Below are positions 51,601-61,720 of a stretch of 64,000 bases of DNA, one piece after another. The notes below the pieces were generated by a model that had not been told where the DNA came from, ran no database searches, and was given only the letters and a program-made list of their open reading frames with translations. The stretch is from Chrysophaeum taylorii (lineage: Eukaryota > Sar > Pelagophyceae > Pelagomonadales > Pelagomonadaceae): the NCBI GenBank assembly GCA_029834535.1, contig JAQMWT010000021.1:62001-126000 (forward strand), in the 5' to 3' direction. Numbering within the stretch: position 1 is the first letter of the stretch; every line of letters starts with the position of its first letter. Both the position numbers and the translations under genes were made by a program.

Positions 51601-54600
51601 TGAAATCTTTAAGCGACGACAACAAGCCTTCCACGCAGGGAACAGTACGTGCTAACTTTGATTCCTTAGATGATTACAGGAAAGCGGGTGTGGTGCCAGA
51701 TGAATCCTACACCGAGTTGTCTTCGGATGCAAAAGAACGCGACCAAGCAGTAAAGGAGCGCAGCGCAGCCGCAGTTGTAGTGGGAGACCAATTTTCAGAG
51801 CAATCAAAGGACGAAGGTGGGAAAGGCACTGGTGCTCTCGCTGCAACAGGAGCAATTGCGGCAGTGAGCTTGATCACTAATTCAGGAGATGATAAAGCCG
51901 CAAACGAAGCCAGGCTTTTGAAATCTGAGATGTCATCAATTGATAGGAACTCGAGTGCAGTCGAAGTTGCATCAGTTGAGTCTTTGCAAGCACCTGGGAA
52001 TCCAGACGCAGCAGGTGCTGCTGGTGAATCCCCTTCGACCGAGCAAAGTCGTGGTGTTGCACCCGGAAAAGTGCTGCTGGAGTCAGCGGCGGAAAAGCAG
52101 ATGCAACAATTCAAACGGGCAGAGATTTCGGGCAACAACGATGATGACGACAGTTGTGCGGCAGCCTCTGGTTCTCTGGCGGCAGCAGGCCTGCAGTCGA
52201 ACTCGGACGGGAGCACACCCACAGGCGATCCAGCAGATGCGCATTCTGAGACGCCAACTGGTCACGGCAGCGGGGGTGTGGTTCCAGCCACTCATGACAT
52301 GACAGGTGCTTTGGGAAGCTCATCTTCAGTCGAGGAGGATCAGGTCTCCAAAGAGGGCCCTCTGGCGTCAGTGGGGTATGACAGGCCGCCGTCAAGTGAT
52401 TCACCTGAAGGCAAGGATGACGATCAAAAGGGTATTGGTGCTCTTGCTACAGCGGATGCTCTAGCGTCCGCGGGCTTGCAGTCGACCTTGCACGAGAGCA
52501 AACACAAAGACGACACAGCACCCGCCTACCCTGAGACGCAGGTGGACAATGAGAAAGGAGGTGTGATCCCAGTGCCTCAAGGATTGATGAACGCTGCGGG
52601 AGAATTTCCTTCAGCCGAGAAGGATCGTACTTTCACAGAGAGCTCTCAGCTGTCAGCGGGCAAAGGCGGGCTGCGGTCCGGTGATTCGACAGAAGGCGAG
52701 GACGATAATCTTGCCGGCGCTGGTGCTTTGACCATGGCAGGTACTCTAGCGGCTGTGAGCCTGTTGTCGACTTCTAACGAGAACAAATCGACAGACGACG
52801 GAGCACCTGTGAACTCTGAGACACCAGTTGAGCATGAGACAGGGGTTGTGATCCCTGTGCCTCGTGACGTGACGGGCTCTTTAGGGGACGCATCTTCAGA
52901 AGAGAAGGATCATGTGTCCAAAGATGGCGGTCTGGCGTCAGCGGGCAAAGACGGGTGGCCGTCTGTTGAATCGATGGAAGAAGAGGATAACGATCGTGCT
53001 GGCGCTGGGTCTCTGGCTGTGGCAGGTGATCTTGCGGGAGCGGGCTTATTATCGATCTCTGACGACGGCAGAAAGACAGATGACGCAGCACCAGTGAACT
53101 CGGAGACGCCGCCCGTTGACAAGAAAGAAGGTGTGAAGTTGGTTCCAGTTCCTTGCGACGTGGATTCGCTGGCCACGACAGGGCCCAGTCAACGATCCAG
53201 CGAGCACGATGCGATGGGCAACACGGGATACCCTCACTCAGCCGGTGAGGATTCAGCTGTCAGAGAGTGCCCCCTGGGGTTGGCGGGTGAAGATGGGTCG
53301 CCATCAGGCGATTCCATGGAAGGCAAGGGCGATGCTTGCTGTGTAGCTGGCGATCTGACTGCAGCAGGCGCTCCAGCGGCGGATCAATCGACGTCGACCT
53401 TGTACGACGACAAGCCAATCGGAGCAGAAGAGGCTCCGAACGATGACATGTTAGATGATTACAAGAAAGCGGGTGTTTTCCCAGATGAATCCTACGTGTC
53501 GTTGTCTCCAGGTGAAGCAGAGCTCGATCAAGTAGCCATGCAGAACAGTGCTACCGCGGGTGATGACAACGAAGGAGAATTCACAGGCGCTGGTGGGCTG
53601 GCAGCGGTAGGTGCTCTAGCGGCGACAGGCTTGCTTTCAACTTCGGACGACAGCAAGCCGATTGGAGATGCGGCAGCTAAGAAGTCAGAGATGCCAAATT
53701 CCAGCGTTGCGGGCTACGCATCATTGGACAATGAAGATCCGGCCTCTATGAAGGGTTCTCTGGCGTCAGCAGGCAAAGACAGGCCGCGGTCAGACGATTC
53801 GTTAGACGACAAGGACGACAATCGTAAGGGCGCTGGTGCCCTGGCTGCAGCAGGGGCTCTAGCAACGGCGCACTTGCTATCGAACTTGAACGAGAGTAAA
53901 CCTATAGATGACGTGGCAACTGCAAACTCTAAGACTGCAGCTGACCATGAGAAGGGGGGTGTGATCCCTGTGCCTCACGACATTACTGGCAGTGCGGCAG
54001 GCTTATCTTCAGTCGAGAAAGACCAATCCTCCAAAAATAAAGCATTGGTGTCCGTGAGTAAAGACTGGCCGTCGTCAGTTGATTCGGCAAGTGACAAGGC
54101 TGGAAGTCAGGACGGCGCTTGTGCTCCCGCTGCAGCACGTGCTCTACCGGGGGCGGTGTTGCTATCGAATTCGGACGAGAGTAAACGGATAGACAACGAA
54201 GCGCCTGCAAACTCTGACATGCCAGCCGAGCCCGAGAAGCCAGCCGAGCCCGAGAAGCCAGCCGAGCCCGAGAAGGAGGTTGTGACCCCATTGCCTCACG
54301 TTGCGATGAGCTCTGGGGAAGGCGCTTCTTCAGCGGAGAAGGATCATGCCTCCGAAAAAGGCCTTTTGGCGACAGCGGGCAGTGACATGTCACCGTCAAG
54401 TGATTCGAAAATAGACAAGGATGGTAGTTGCGAGGGCGCAGGTGCTCTGGTTGCTGGAGGTGGTTTAGCGGCGGCGGGTTTACTGTCGTCCTCTAACGAT
54501 AACAAACGGACACACGACGCAGCACCCGCAAACTCAGAGAATCCAACTGGTTTCGAGAACGGAGGTGTGAGTTCAGTGCTTCAAGTTGTGACGAGCGCCA

Positions 54601-57600
54601 CAGGAGACGTATCTTCAGCCGATGCGGATCGTGACTCCGATGACCGTCCCTTGGCGTCATCGGGCGAAGAGAGGCCGCAATCAGGTGATTCGACGGAAGA
54701 CAAGGATGGCAATCGTTCTGGTGCCCTGGCTGCGGCAGGTGCGCTAGCAACCGCGGGCTTGCTGGCGACTTCGGAAGAGAACAAACCGACAAATAACAGA
54801 GCGCGTGTGAATCCGAAGACACCAGCCGACTACGAAAAAAGGAGCGCCACGGAATACGCGTCTCCAGCTGATAAGGATCTTGCCTCAAAAAAAAACGCTC
54901 TCTCGCCAGTCGGCAAAGATGGGGATGGATCGAAGAAAACGCCAGTCGGCAAAGATGGGGATGGATCGAAGGAAGACAAGGATGGAGATCGTTCGGGCTC
55001 TGGGGCCCTAGCAGCAGGAGGTGCTCTAGCGGCGGCGGGTTTGTTGTCGATGTCGGACGACACCAAACCGACGGACGACACAGCACCTACGAAACCTGAG
55101 ACGACAGATGAAGACAAGGAAGGAGATTTGATTCCAAAGCCCCAAGCCGATCAAACAGCAAGGTATCCGAAAGCGCGTGCCTCTGCAGACAACGCACCTT
55201 TATCCGAGGGAGGTGAAGTTGCCGCAGTAGCGCCTCTGGCTTCGGTGACCGAAGATGAGGCACCGTTGCTTAATTCGACGCAGGAGGATGGAAAGGAGAT
55301 CCATGGAAGAGCCGGTGTTCTGGGGGCAACAGGTGCTCTTGCAGCAGCGGGCTCGCACACAAGCTCGTATGATGGCAATTCAACAGCAAAGGCATCGACC
55401 CTGGAATCGGAGAGACGGGCTGATGGCGAGGATTTGAACGCGGGCGCAGTTCTTGTACTACCTCCTTCGATCGTTGTTGACGAACGAGAAAGCACGCCGG
55501 ACACCAAGTCAGGTGTTGTAATTCCAAGGAAAACTCCCGAAAGGGCGATATCAATAACGCCAAAGTCAAAATCAGCCTCAGAACAGAAAGAGCAAACTCC
55601 TCTTGCCGCTGCTGCGGCATCGGCTCTGGCACGAGCAGGCTTCCTCCTGGATAACGCGACCTCTGATCGAGCCGAGGCAAGCAACGAAGAGAGAAAGAAC
55701 GAAGGTGAGCTCACGAGTTCTACCAGAGAAAAGAGCCCTTTAATGGTGGGCGACTTTCCCCTCATCGACGAGACGCTTCTTGATACCCCAATGGATGACA
55801 TGGAAAAGGCCGAGCGATTGCGCCATGTGGTGAGGATAAAGTCGCGAGAGGAGCTCCCGATAACTGATTTTGAGGAAGAATTCTTGAAGTCGCCTGTTCC
55901 GGTTTATGATACCAAGGGCCGTCCAACCACGCGGCTAAAGCCAAAACGACGTTCGAAAGACTTCGATGTCATGGAGATTTCTCTCGTCGCCAAGTCTGAG
56001 GCTGACGGGCCACGTTATTCTGACGAGGACGCACAGTGTGAGGAAGTACGCTACTCGGAGCTCGAGAGTGAGAAAAAGGACGAGGAGGACGAAGTCGTGA
56101 TTGTCGAAGAAAAAGAAGAGATCATTTTCGAAGTAGATGAAACAAAAGTTGATCTTTCTCCAGATGCGCCAAGAGAGAGCACACTCGACGAGAATCACGC
56201 TCACACGCATCCAAGCGGTGTCTCACTTATACCGTCTCTGCTTTCAAACACTTTAATCTTGTTTTGTGTCTGCAGGCTCGCAGTGTTGCGTTGGGTGCAA
56301 CAGCGCTTGCAGAAAGAACGCGAGCACCGCGAGCGAGACATCGAAGCGGTCCAGCAGCGCACCGAAAGGAGAAATAAACGCCGGTCGACTTTGGCGTCGA
56401 TGGACCGGGTTGGTGCCACCACGCAGGCTACCGAGTGGATGTTCGATGGTACGGCGCTCGAACAGATTGTTTCCATCGCCGAGGTCTCCACGTGAGTTGG
56501 CTTTTTGTGTGATTTAGTGCGTGAGAATCATGTTTTGTAGCTTGGGACTGCCACTTGCCCACGCTTTGGCGGATGCCGGCGACGAGTTCGGCCACCTCCT
56601 CGCGACAGAACGTCATTGTGCGAGGCTCGGGCTTCTTTCGGTTGGTCATTTCGTTCAGCTGTCTCCAGTTGATTCTGAGGATGGGATTGGTGGTGGCCGT
56701 GCGGAATCCTACGAGGTATTCTTGCGAGATGATGACGCTGCTATCGCCGAGCGAGTCTCCGAGTGGGATGCTGATCTCATCCGTGAATGTAAAGGCGACG
56801 AAGATGTCGTCATCACGCGACACAGATCAGACGTGGGGGTCTGTAAGGCTTTTCACGGACTGTTAAAGAAGCTGCATCTCGACACAGAATCGTCATCTTT
56901 GTCGGTGTCTGGCAGCACCAACGAGGACGACGAAGAGGGCCTATGGCACGAAATCAAAGACAGAGCGTCGTATTCAGCGGGACGCTCTTCGCATTCTCGT
57001 GGCGAGGATTCGGGGTCCTCGAAGCGAGCGATGCGACGCGACGACTCGGCGGCACGCGTGTTGGAGTCATTTGCTGGTCTATTAGAGAAAGCCGTAGGCT
57101 CGAGGGCAGCGACCGAGCTCATTATCGATCTCTGCATCGACGTGCGCTGCTTCGCTCTTCGGGAGAGGACGCGCACTCTGAACAACGCAAATAGCGAAGG
57201 TTGGGCACGACGCGACCATCATGGCGACCTCGCGTCATCCCTCACCGGGATTGGCAATGCGATGTTCAAGAGTGGACGGTCGAAGTCAGCGCTTGCTGCT
57301 TTCATGGCCGCGCAGCTGGTGAAAAGTCACTCTCCGGTGTCTGTCTTAAATCGAAACGCGCGCCTCTCTAACAGCAGCTTTTTCTTCAGACCGCCGCGTG
57401 CATCGATTCCTTCGACTTCTCGAGTTGGGCAAGGGATCCCTTCGCGAGGATGGTTTTTCCCTGTTGGATGAGGAATCGCAACATGCTCAAGCGGTGAGTT
57501 GCTGTGCTCGTTGTTGCTTCGCTTCATCCTATGCACAATGTAGGCGCTCCTGCCCACGCTGTTCAACATTGGCAATACGCACCGTAAGATCAAGGACTTC

Positions 57601-58564
57601 GAGAGCTCCACCGCAAGTTATGACGAGGCTCTACAACTCGCGACGTGCGCTGTCTTCCCTTTTCTTCCTCGATGACCACCGATGACTCAGGCGGTTGGGC
57701 GAACGAGGGGCGAGCGCGCGGGTACGTCGCGTGCCTTTTTATTTTGGTTAGGCACGAAACTAGGCGATACACGAACAAGCGGTGTGCTTGGAGCAGCGCA
57801 TCGAGCACGAACGTTCGACGGCGGGCCGTCGACCGTCTAATCTCCACGACGCCATCGTGGCCGCATACACTTCTGCGCTTGCGGCGCGATCGTCGGCGTT
57901 GGGCTCGTTCGTAACGCAGCGTCACGAAACAGTATTAGTCGTGGCACGACAATGCGGTTGCAGGCGTCACCTCGATGTCGCGGATACACTCTTCTTGCGC
58001 GGGCGCGCAGAGTACAGGGCGAACCGTCTGCCTCAAGCTCTCGAGGATCATCGCGGCGCTTTGGATATACGCGTAGAGGTCCTGGGCCCCGAGCACCCTG
58101 CCATCGCACAAATCTCAGTGTCTTCGGACGTTCCTGCGTGGTGTAATAAAAACGCGGCCTCTTAGGCGACCACGTTGACGCAAGTGGCGTTCACGCTGGC
58201 AGGGATGAAGGACTACCACGCCGCGGCCCTCGAGGCCGACGCCGTTCTCAGGATTCGAGGCAAGACGCTGGGGCCTCACCATCCCTCATTTGGGGCGGCG
58301 GCTAAATTCGCGGCCGTCATGTGCGCGAAGATGGGCGACCATATTGCTGCGCGAGATCGCCACAAGATGGCTGCTGTGCGTTCGCGTGCGTCAGAAAAAA
58401 ATTTAGGATCTGCTTCTTCGTAGGCGTGCTACAAAAGTTTACCAGGCCAGCGGTTCGACAAGAAGCGTCGCCACGCGCTCTTGCGGGCGCGTGCGCATAG
58501 CGTTGTCGCGACTGCTATGCCTATTCGAGCAAGGAGGCTGAATCGCCGACCATCAAACCTCTGA
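42603..58564 (+). CDS. Giant repeat protein with C-terminal kinesin-light-chain-like TPR domain
   Basis: Predicted 5,163 aa in ten exons: 42603..56217, 56284..56491, 56541..57325, 57390..57493, 57544..57644, 57691..57721, 57764..57906, 57964..58117, 58166..58375, 58424..58564. All nine introns are GT-AG, 42-66 bases, and phases agree throughout; the total is an exact multiple of three. Residues 60-1490 hold F-x-x-ANP-[LM] repeats, including the 729-bp DNA repeat. Residues about 2260-2460 hold SYFFSN repeats. Residues about 2630-4290 hold about 18 units, each with an Ala/Gly/Leu segment such as GALAAAGALATAGLLSTS. A coiled coil follows (RWVQQRLQKEREHRERD). The last ~300 residues are TPRs: LPTLFNIGNTHRKIKDFESS, HLDVADTLFLRGRAEYRANR, LGPEHPAIAQ and TLGPHHPSFG. 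It is probably a structural or cargo scaffold (inference). Confidence 0.72.
43934..46470 (+). repeat. Near-identical tandem repeat, unit 726-729 bp, three full copies plus a partial fourth
   Basis: The same sequence block (starting GCGACCCGCGGGTAGCAG) begins at 43934, 44663, 45389 and 46118. Units differ by a few substitutions and by in-frame 3-base indels (loss of one Ala codon in GRDAADF, gain of one Arg codon in LVRRGRKE). The fourth copy diverges after about 46310. The repeat lies entirely in the coding sequence of the giant gene and preserves its frame. Confidence 0.95.
50500..55480 (+). repeat. Protein-level repeat array, about 18 units of 80-105 residues
   Basis: Each unit has an acidic/polar linker, an Ala/Gly/Leu hydrophobic segment of about 16-20 residues, a DDNKPTDDAAP-like stretch, and an EKGGVIPVPHD-like stretch. 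DNA identity between units is modest, so this array is older than the 729-bp repeat. Smaller fresh duplications sit inside it: 18 bp x3 at about 54220-54275 (PAEPEK) and about 42 bp x2 near 54907-54975. Confidence 0.85.
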
Positions 58565-59921
58565 TGACTCGTTGTCCAAAGCCCCCGCCGCGCGACGTCG
58601 CCATTCTCTGTGCTTCTAAAGACAAGACGGGAAGCCGTGATACAAGACCCACCTGCTCTCTCAATCCCAATCACTGCCGTGAGGGTTGCACGAGGGTGCG
58701 CACAAGGCGCTGCGGCATCCTATCGAGCAACCACCGCAAACGAACTTGCTTCGCGCGCGCCCTGTTCCCCTTCACTTGTTTGTGTCCAACCAGGAGACCA
58801 CGACGAAGATAAACTCGAAACCAAGACGCGTCATCATCATCATCATCATCATCATGAGCGTCCTCTTCCTGTTCTGTGTTAACCCCTGCTTCAGTATGCA
58901 TCATGCGACGAAGATCATAATTCGCTAGCCGTCGCCAACTTATTATTATTATTGTCTGGTGTGTCCACGCGCGTTTTTCTTCAGCCACGGATTCTGATTG
59001 CATCATATGGACTGGCTAAAATAAGATCAACGGCCAACGGATGTTTCAGGTGGTTTTTCGTAGCCTGCGGGTGTGGTGGTTGGTGGACGTGTGCGGAGGG
59101 AGAGCAGGGCACTACAGGCGAGCACCTGCTGCTGCGCAGAGGGCGTATTGCAAAAGGGCGGAAGTCGAATCTTCACGAGATTCCCCCTTGTTTCCGCCAC
59201 ACATGGTGGTGGTGTCCCGCACGTCGTCGGCGGTCTTCTGGTTGAGCTCGCAGTGCCGCCCCTTGTGTGCTCGCATCTCGGTCGATACGTGCTCGATTCA
59301 TTTTTTAACCTCGACGCGAGTGATAATTCTGTGCTCGTCCTCCCGTCGTTTCGCGTTATTTTTCGCCCACCCGAATGGGACTTTCGTTAAGATGCACTGC
59401 GGAGAGCGTAGCGCGTCTCGAGGGAGTCGGAGGCTTTTTCAATCAAAGTTCCGATGCCAAGGTGGTTCGACGGAGGAGAGACTGTTGTTGCGCCTGGAGG
59501 ACGCCGTCGCAAGCGAGGTGTCCAAAAATAAAGCCCAACGAGGATAGTTGATTGGGAAATAGTTATATCGGGGGTCCGACGAAAGAAAAAAGTGTCGTCG
59601 ATGCGACGATTCGGCGCCACCGCTCGGGTAATGGTCATCGTCACAGCCGCGCAGAGTGGGCAGGCAGGCGCGACGACGTGGCTCGGGGTGTGCAGCCCCC
59701 CGGGTCGTCGGTTCGGCGGCTTTGACGGCGGCCGGCCAGCGTCCAGGCGACTGGTCTCTGTCGTGTGTGTCTCCATACGGCACGTGAACTTCGCCCAGAG
59801 GAGAGGCATAAGGGCACAACAAGGATACTACTACTAGGATACTACTACTTGAAAGATCGAGGGCTTCGCGCACCTCTGGGGGGCATAATTATTTTTTCGG
59901 CGCCGCGGCGAGGTCGTCCGG
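58565..59921. other. Gene-poor stretch with (CAT)n microsatellite
   Basis: About 1.36 kb. It contains a (CAT)n run at 58830-58856, TATTATTATT at 58942-58951 and a GGATACTACTA duplication at 59823-59846. Overlapping open frames near 59041-59547 (+) and 59387-59873 (-) have no motif and conflict with each other. No supported gene. Confidence 0.4.
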
Positions 59922-61598
59922 TCAGTCATAGAGTCGCGAGGGGTATTGGTGGTGGGTAAAAGCAGGCTCCAGAGCCGGAGGAGAGATGTCGGCGGGTGTA
60001 GTCGCCAGGAGGGCGCGGGCCTCTTCGGGCGAGGGGTCGCCGCGAGATAGAGATTCGGCGCGGTGGTGGCGTCGTCGTTCCGGATCGTCGTCTGTCGCCG
60101 CGTGAAGAGTGCCGAGGAGCGAGAAGGCTGCGGAAGCGAGGAGCGAGAAGAAAGTGACGATGACGAGGACGTTAGTTCTGAGTCTTCGCGTCGTGCCGTC
60201 GTCGACGACGGAGATGGCCCACGGGCCGAGACCGGCGAGGAGCTGGTTGCAGACGATGAGGAGAGCGACGTGGGTGCCCATCGCGTGGGTGGGCACGTCC
60301 CTCGCCAAGAGGGCCATGCAGGGTCCGAGCCAGCACTCGGCGAGGAGGATATTGAGGAGCAGAAGGGTTGCCGACCAGGAAAACGAGGTAGCGAATAGGG
60401 CGGCCGAGATAGGGAGGACCGAGGCGAGGGTTCCTAGGGCGGGGACGTGTCCACGCGCTCCAGTTTTGCCGCGGCGCACGAGGGCGTCCGCAATCGCGCC
60501 GCCGAGGGCGCTCGACGCGGCGCCGCATACCAAGGTGCCGAGGGCGTACGCGACGGAAAAGGCGACGACTTGTTTGGGGAAGGTTCTGGCGTAGAACGTG
60601 GGCAGGTAGGTCCAGAGGGAGACGGTGGTTGTCATGCGGAGGGAGGTCGCCGCGTAGAGCAAGGCGAGGCGGCCGTTGGTGATGATGCGGGTCCAGGCGG
60701 CGGCGAGGGAGAAGGCGGAAGCGTCGTTCCTTTTGACGGAAGCGGTCGTCGTCGTCGCGGTTCGAACGACAAAGCGCCGGCCGCGACGCGGGCTCCCATT
60801 CCCGCCGCCGCCGCCGCCGCCGCAGAGGATAATCGCGTCGTCGTCGTCCTCCGGGTCGTGGGGGCGCTGGATGACGAGGTAGACGAGCGCGGCGGCGAAG
60901 AGGCCGACGAAGACGGCCGCGATCGCGACCGCTCGCCAGCCGAGAAGCATCGCGGCGACGAGGGATAGGCTCGAGAGAGCTGCCCCGAGGTAGGTGCCCG
61001 AGGAGTAGAGGCCGTTGGCCGTGGCGCGCTCGGGCGGGGCGAAGTGGGCGAGGATCATCGGGTAGGCGCAGGGGGCGTTGAAGCCCTGCGCGACGCCGAG
61101 GACGAACCTCGCGACGACCAAAACAGGGAAAGTGGGGGAGATAACCTTGGCGAAGGAGGCGAGGGACCACGCGAGGATCGCCGAGGCGTGGAGGCACCGG
61201 GTATCGGTGACGCGGTCGGCGATGGAGCCGGCGAGGATGCCCGAGGCGGCGAACATGACGGTGAAGCTGACCGAGGCGAGGAAGCCGTACTGGGCGTCGG
61301 ACATGCAGGCCGCGTCCCGGAGACTATAAAAGTCGGCGTCGTGGGTTCTGCGGCAGTGTTGGCACTCGTCGCATTTGTGGGAGTCGTCGCATTTCTCGCA
61401 CAAGGGCACGAAGACGGCGCCCTCGCAGGCGCCGAGGCATTCGTGGGGGGATGCCGAGCACAGAAAGTAGATCAAGTTCCGCTGCCAGAAGTTGCTGCAG
61501 TTCGCGAGCGTCAGGATCCCGAGCGTCAGCTTGCGACGCATCGCCGACCTGTTATTCCGCGAGGACGACGAAGAAGCAGAAGAAGAGGCGGATTCCAT
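59922..61598 (-). CDS. Major facilitator superfamily transporter with Cys-rich lumenal loop
   Basis: 558 aa, about 12 hydrophobic helices in two halves. TM1 (TLGILTLANCSNFWQRNLIY) is followed by a ~55-residue loop with ten Cys (LCEKCDDSHKCDECQHC), then MSDAQYGFLASVSFTVMFAA. The MFS signature after TM2 is GILAGSIADRV. TM4-TM5 carry VLVVARFVLGVAQGFNAPCA and APPERATANGLYSSGTYLG, typical of the spinster/organic-anion branch. The central loop is Gly/Arg-rich and the C-tail is polar. The substrate is unknown; resemblance to spinster-like lysosomal or sphingolipid carriers is by eye only. Divergent from the GNAT-PHD gene, 122 bases between the starts. Confidence 0.85.
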   Translation of the reverse strand: MESASSSASSSSSRNNRSAMRRKLTLGILTLANCSNFWQRNLIYFLCSASPHECLGACEGAVFVPLCEKCDDSHKCDECQHCRRTHDADFYSLRDAACMSDAQYGFLASVSFTVMFAASGILAGSIADRVTDTRCLHASAILAWSLASFAKVISPTFPVLVVARFVLGVAQGFNAPCAYPMILAHFAPPERATANGLYSSGTYLGAALSSLSLVAAMLLGWRAVAIAAVFVGLFAAALVYLVIQRPHDPEDDDDAIILCGGGGGGGNGSPRRGRRFVVRTATTTTASVKRNDASAFSLAAAWTRIITNGRLALLYAATSLRMTTTVSLWTYLPTFYARTFPKQVVAFSVAYALGTLVCGAASSALGGAIADALVRRGKTGARGHVPALGTLASVLPISAALFATSFSWSATLLLLNILLAECWLGPCMALLARDVPTHAMGTHVALLIVCNQLLAGLGPWAISVVDDGTTRRLRTNVLVIVTFFSLLASAAFSLLGTLHAATDDDPERRRHHRAESLSRGDPSPEEARALLATTPADISPPALEPAFTHHQYPSRLYD

Positions 61599-61720
61599 AA
61601 TAATAATAGAGGGGGGCGGGCGGTCAGTTCTGGGACCCCAGGTTTTTGAGCCAAACGGAATCTTTCTTTCCGTTCAGACGACGACTGTCCTGACTGACTG
61701 TTGAAGTCGGTGAGCAGCAG

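Noticed and set aside
56428-56823. 131-codon minus-strand frame with convincing composition
   Set aside because: It has no ATG at its start and is codon-aligned antisense to an exon whose splice phases fit the giant gene. Kept in mind as the main competitor for 56541-56823.
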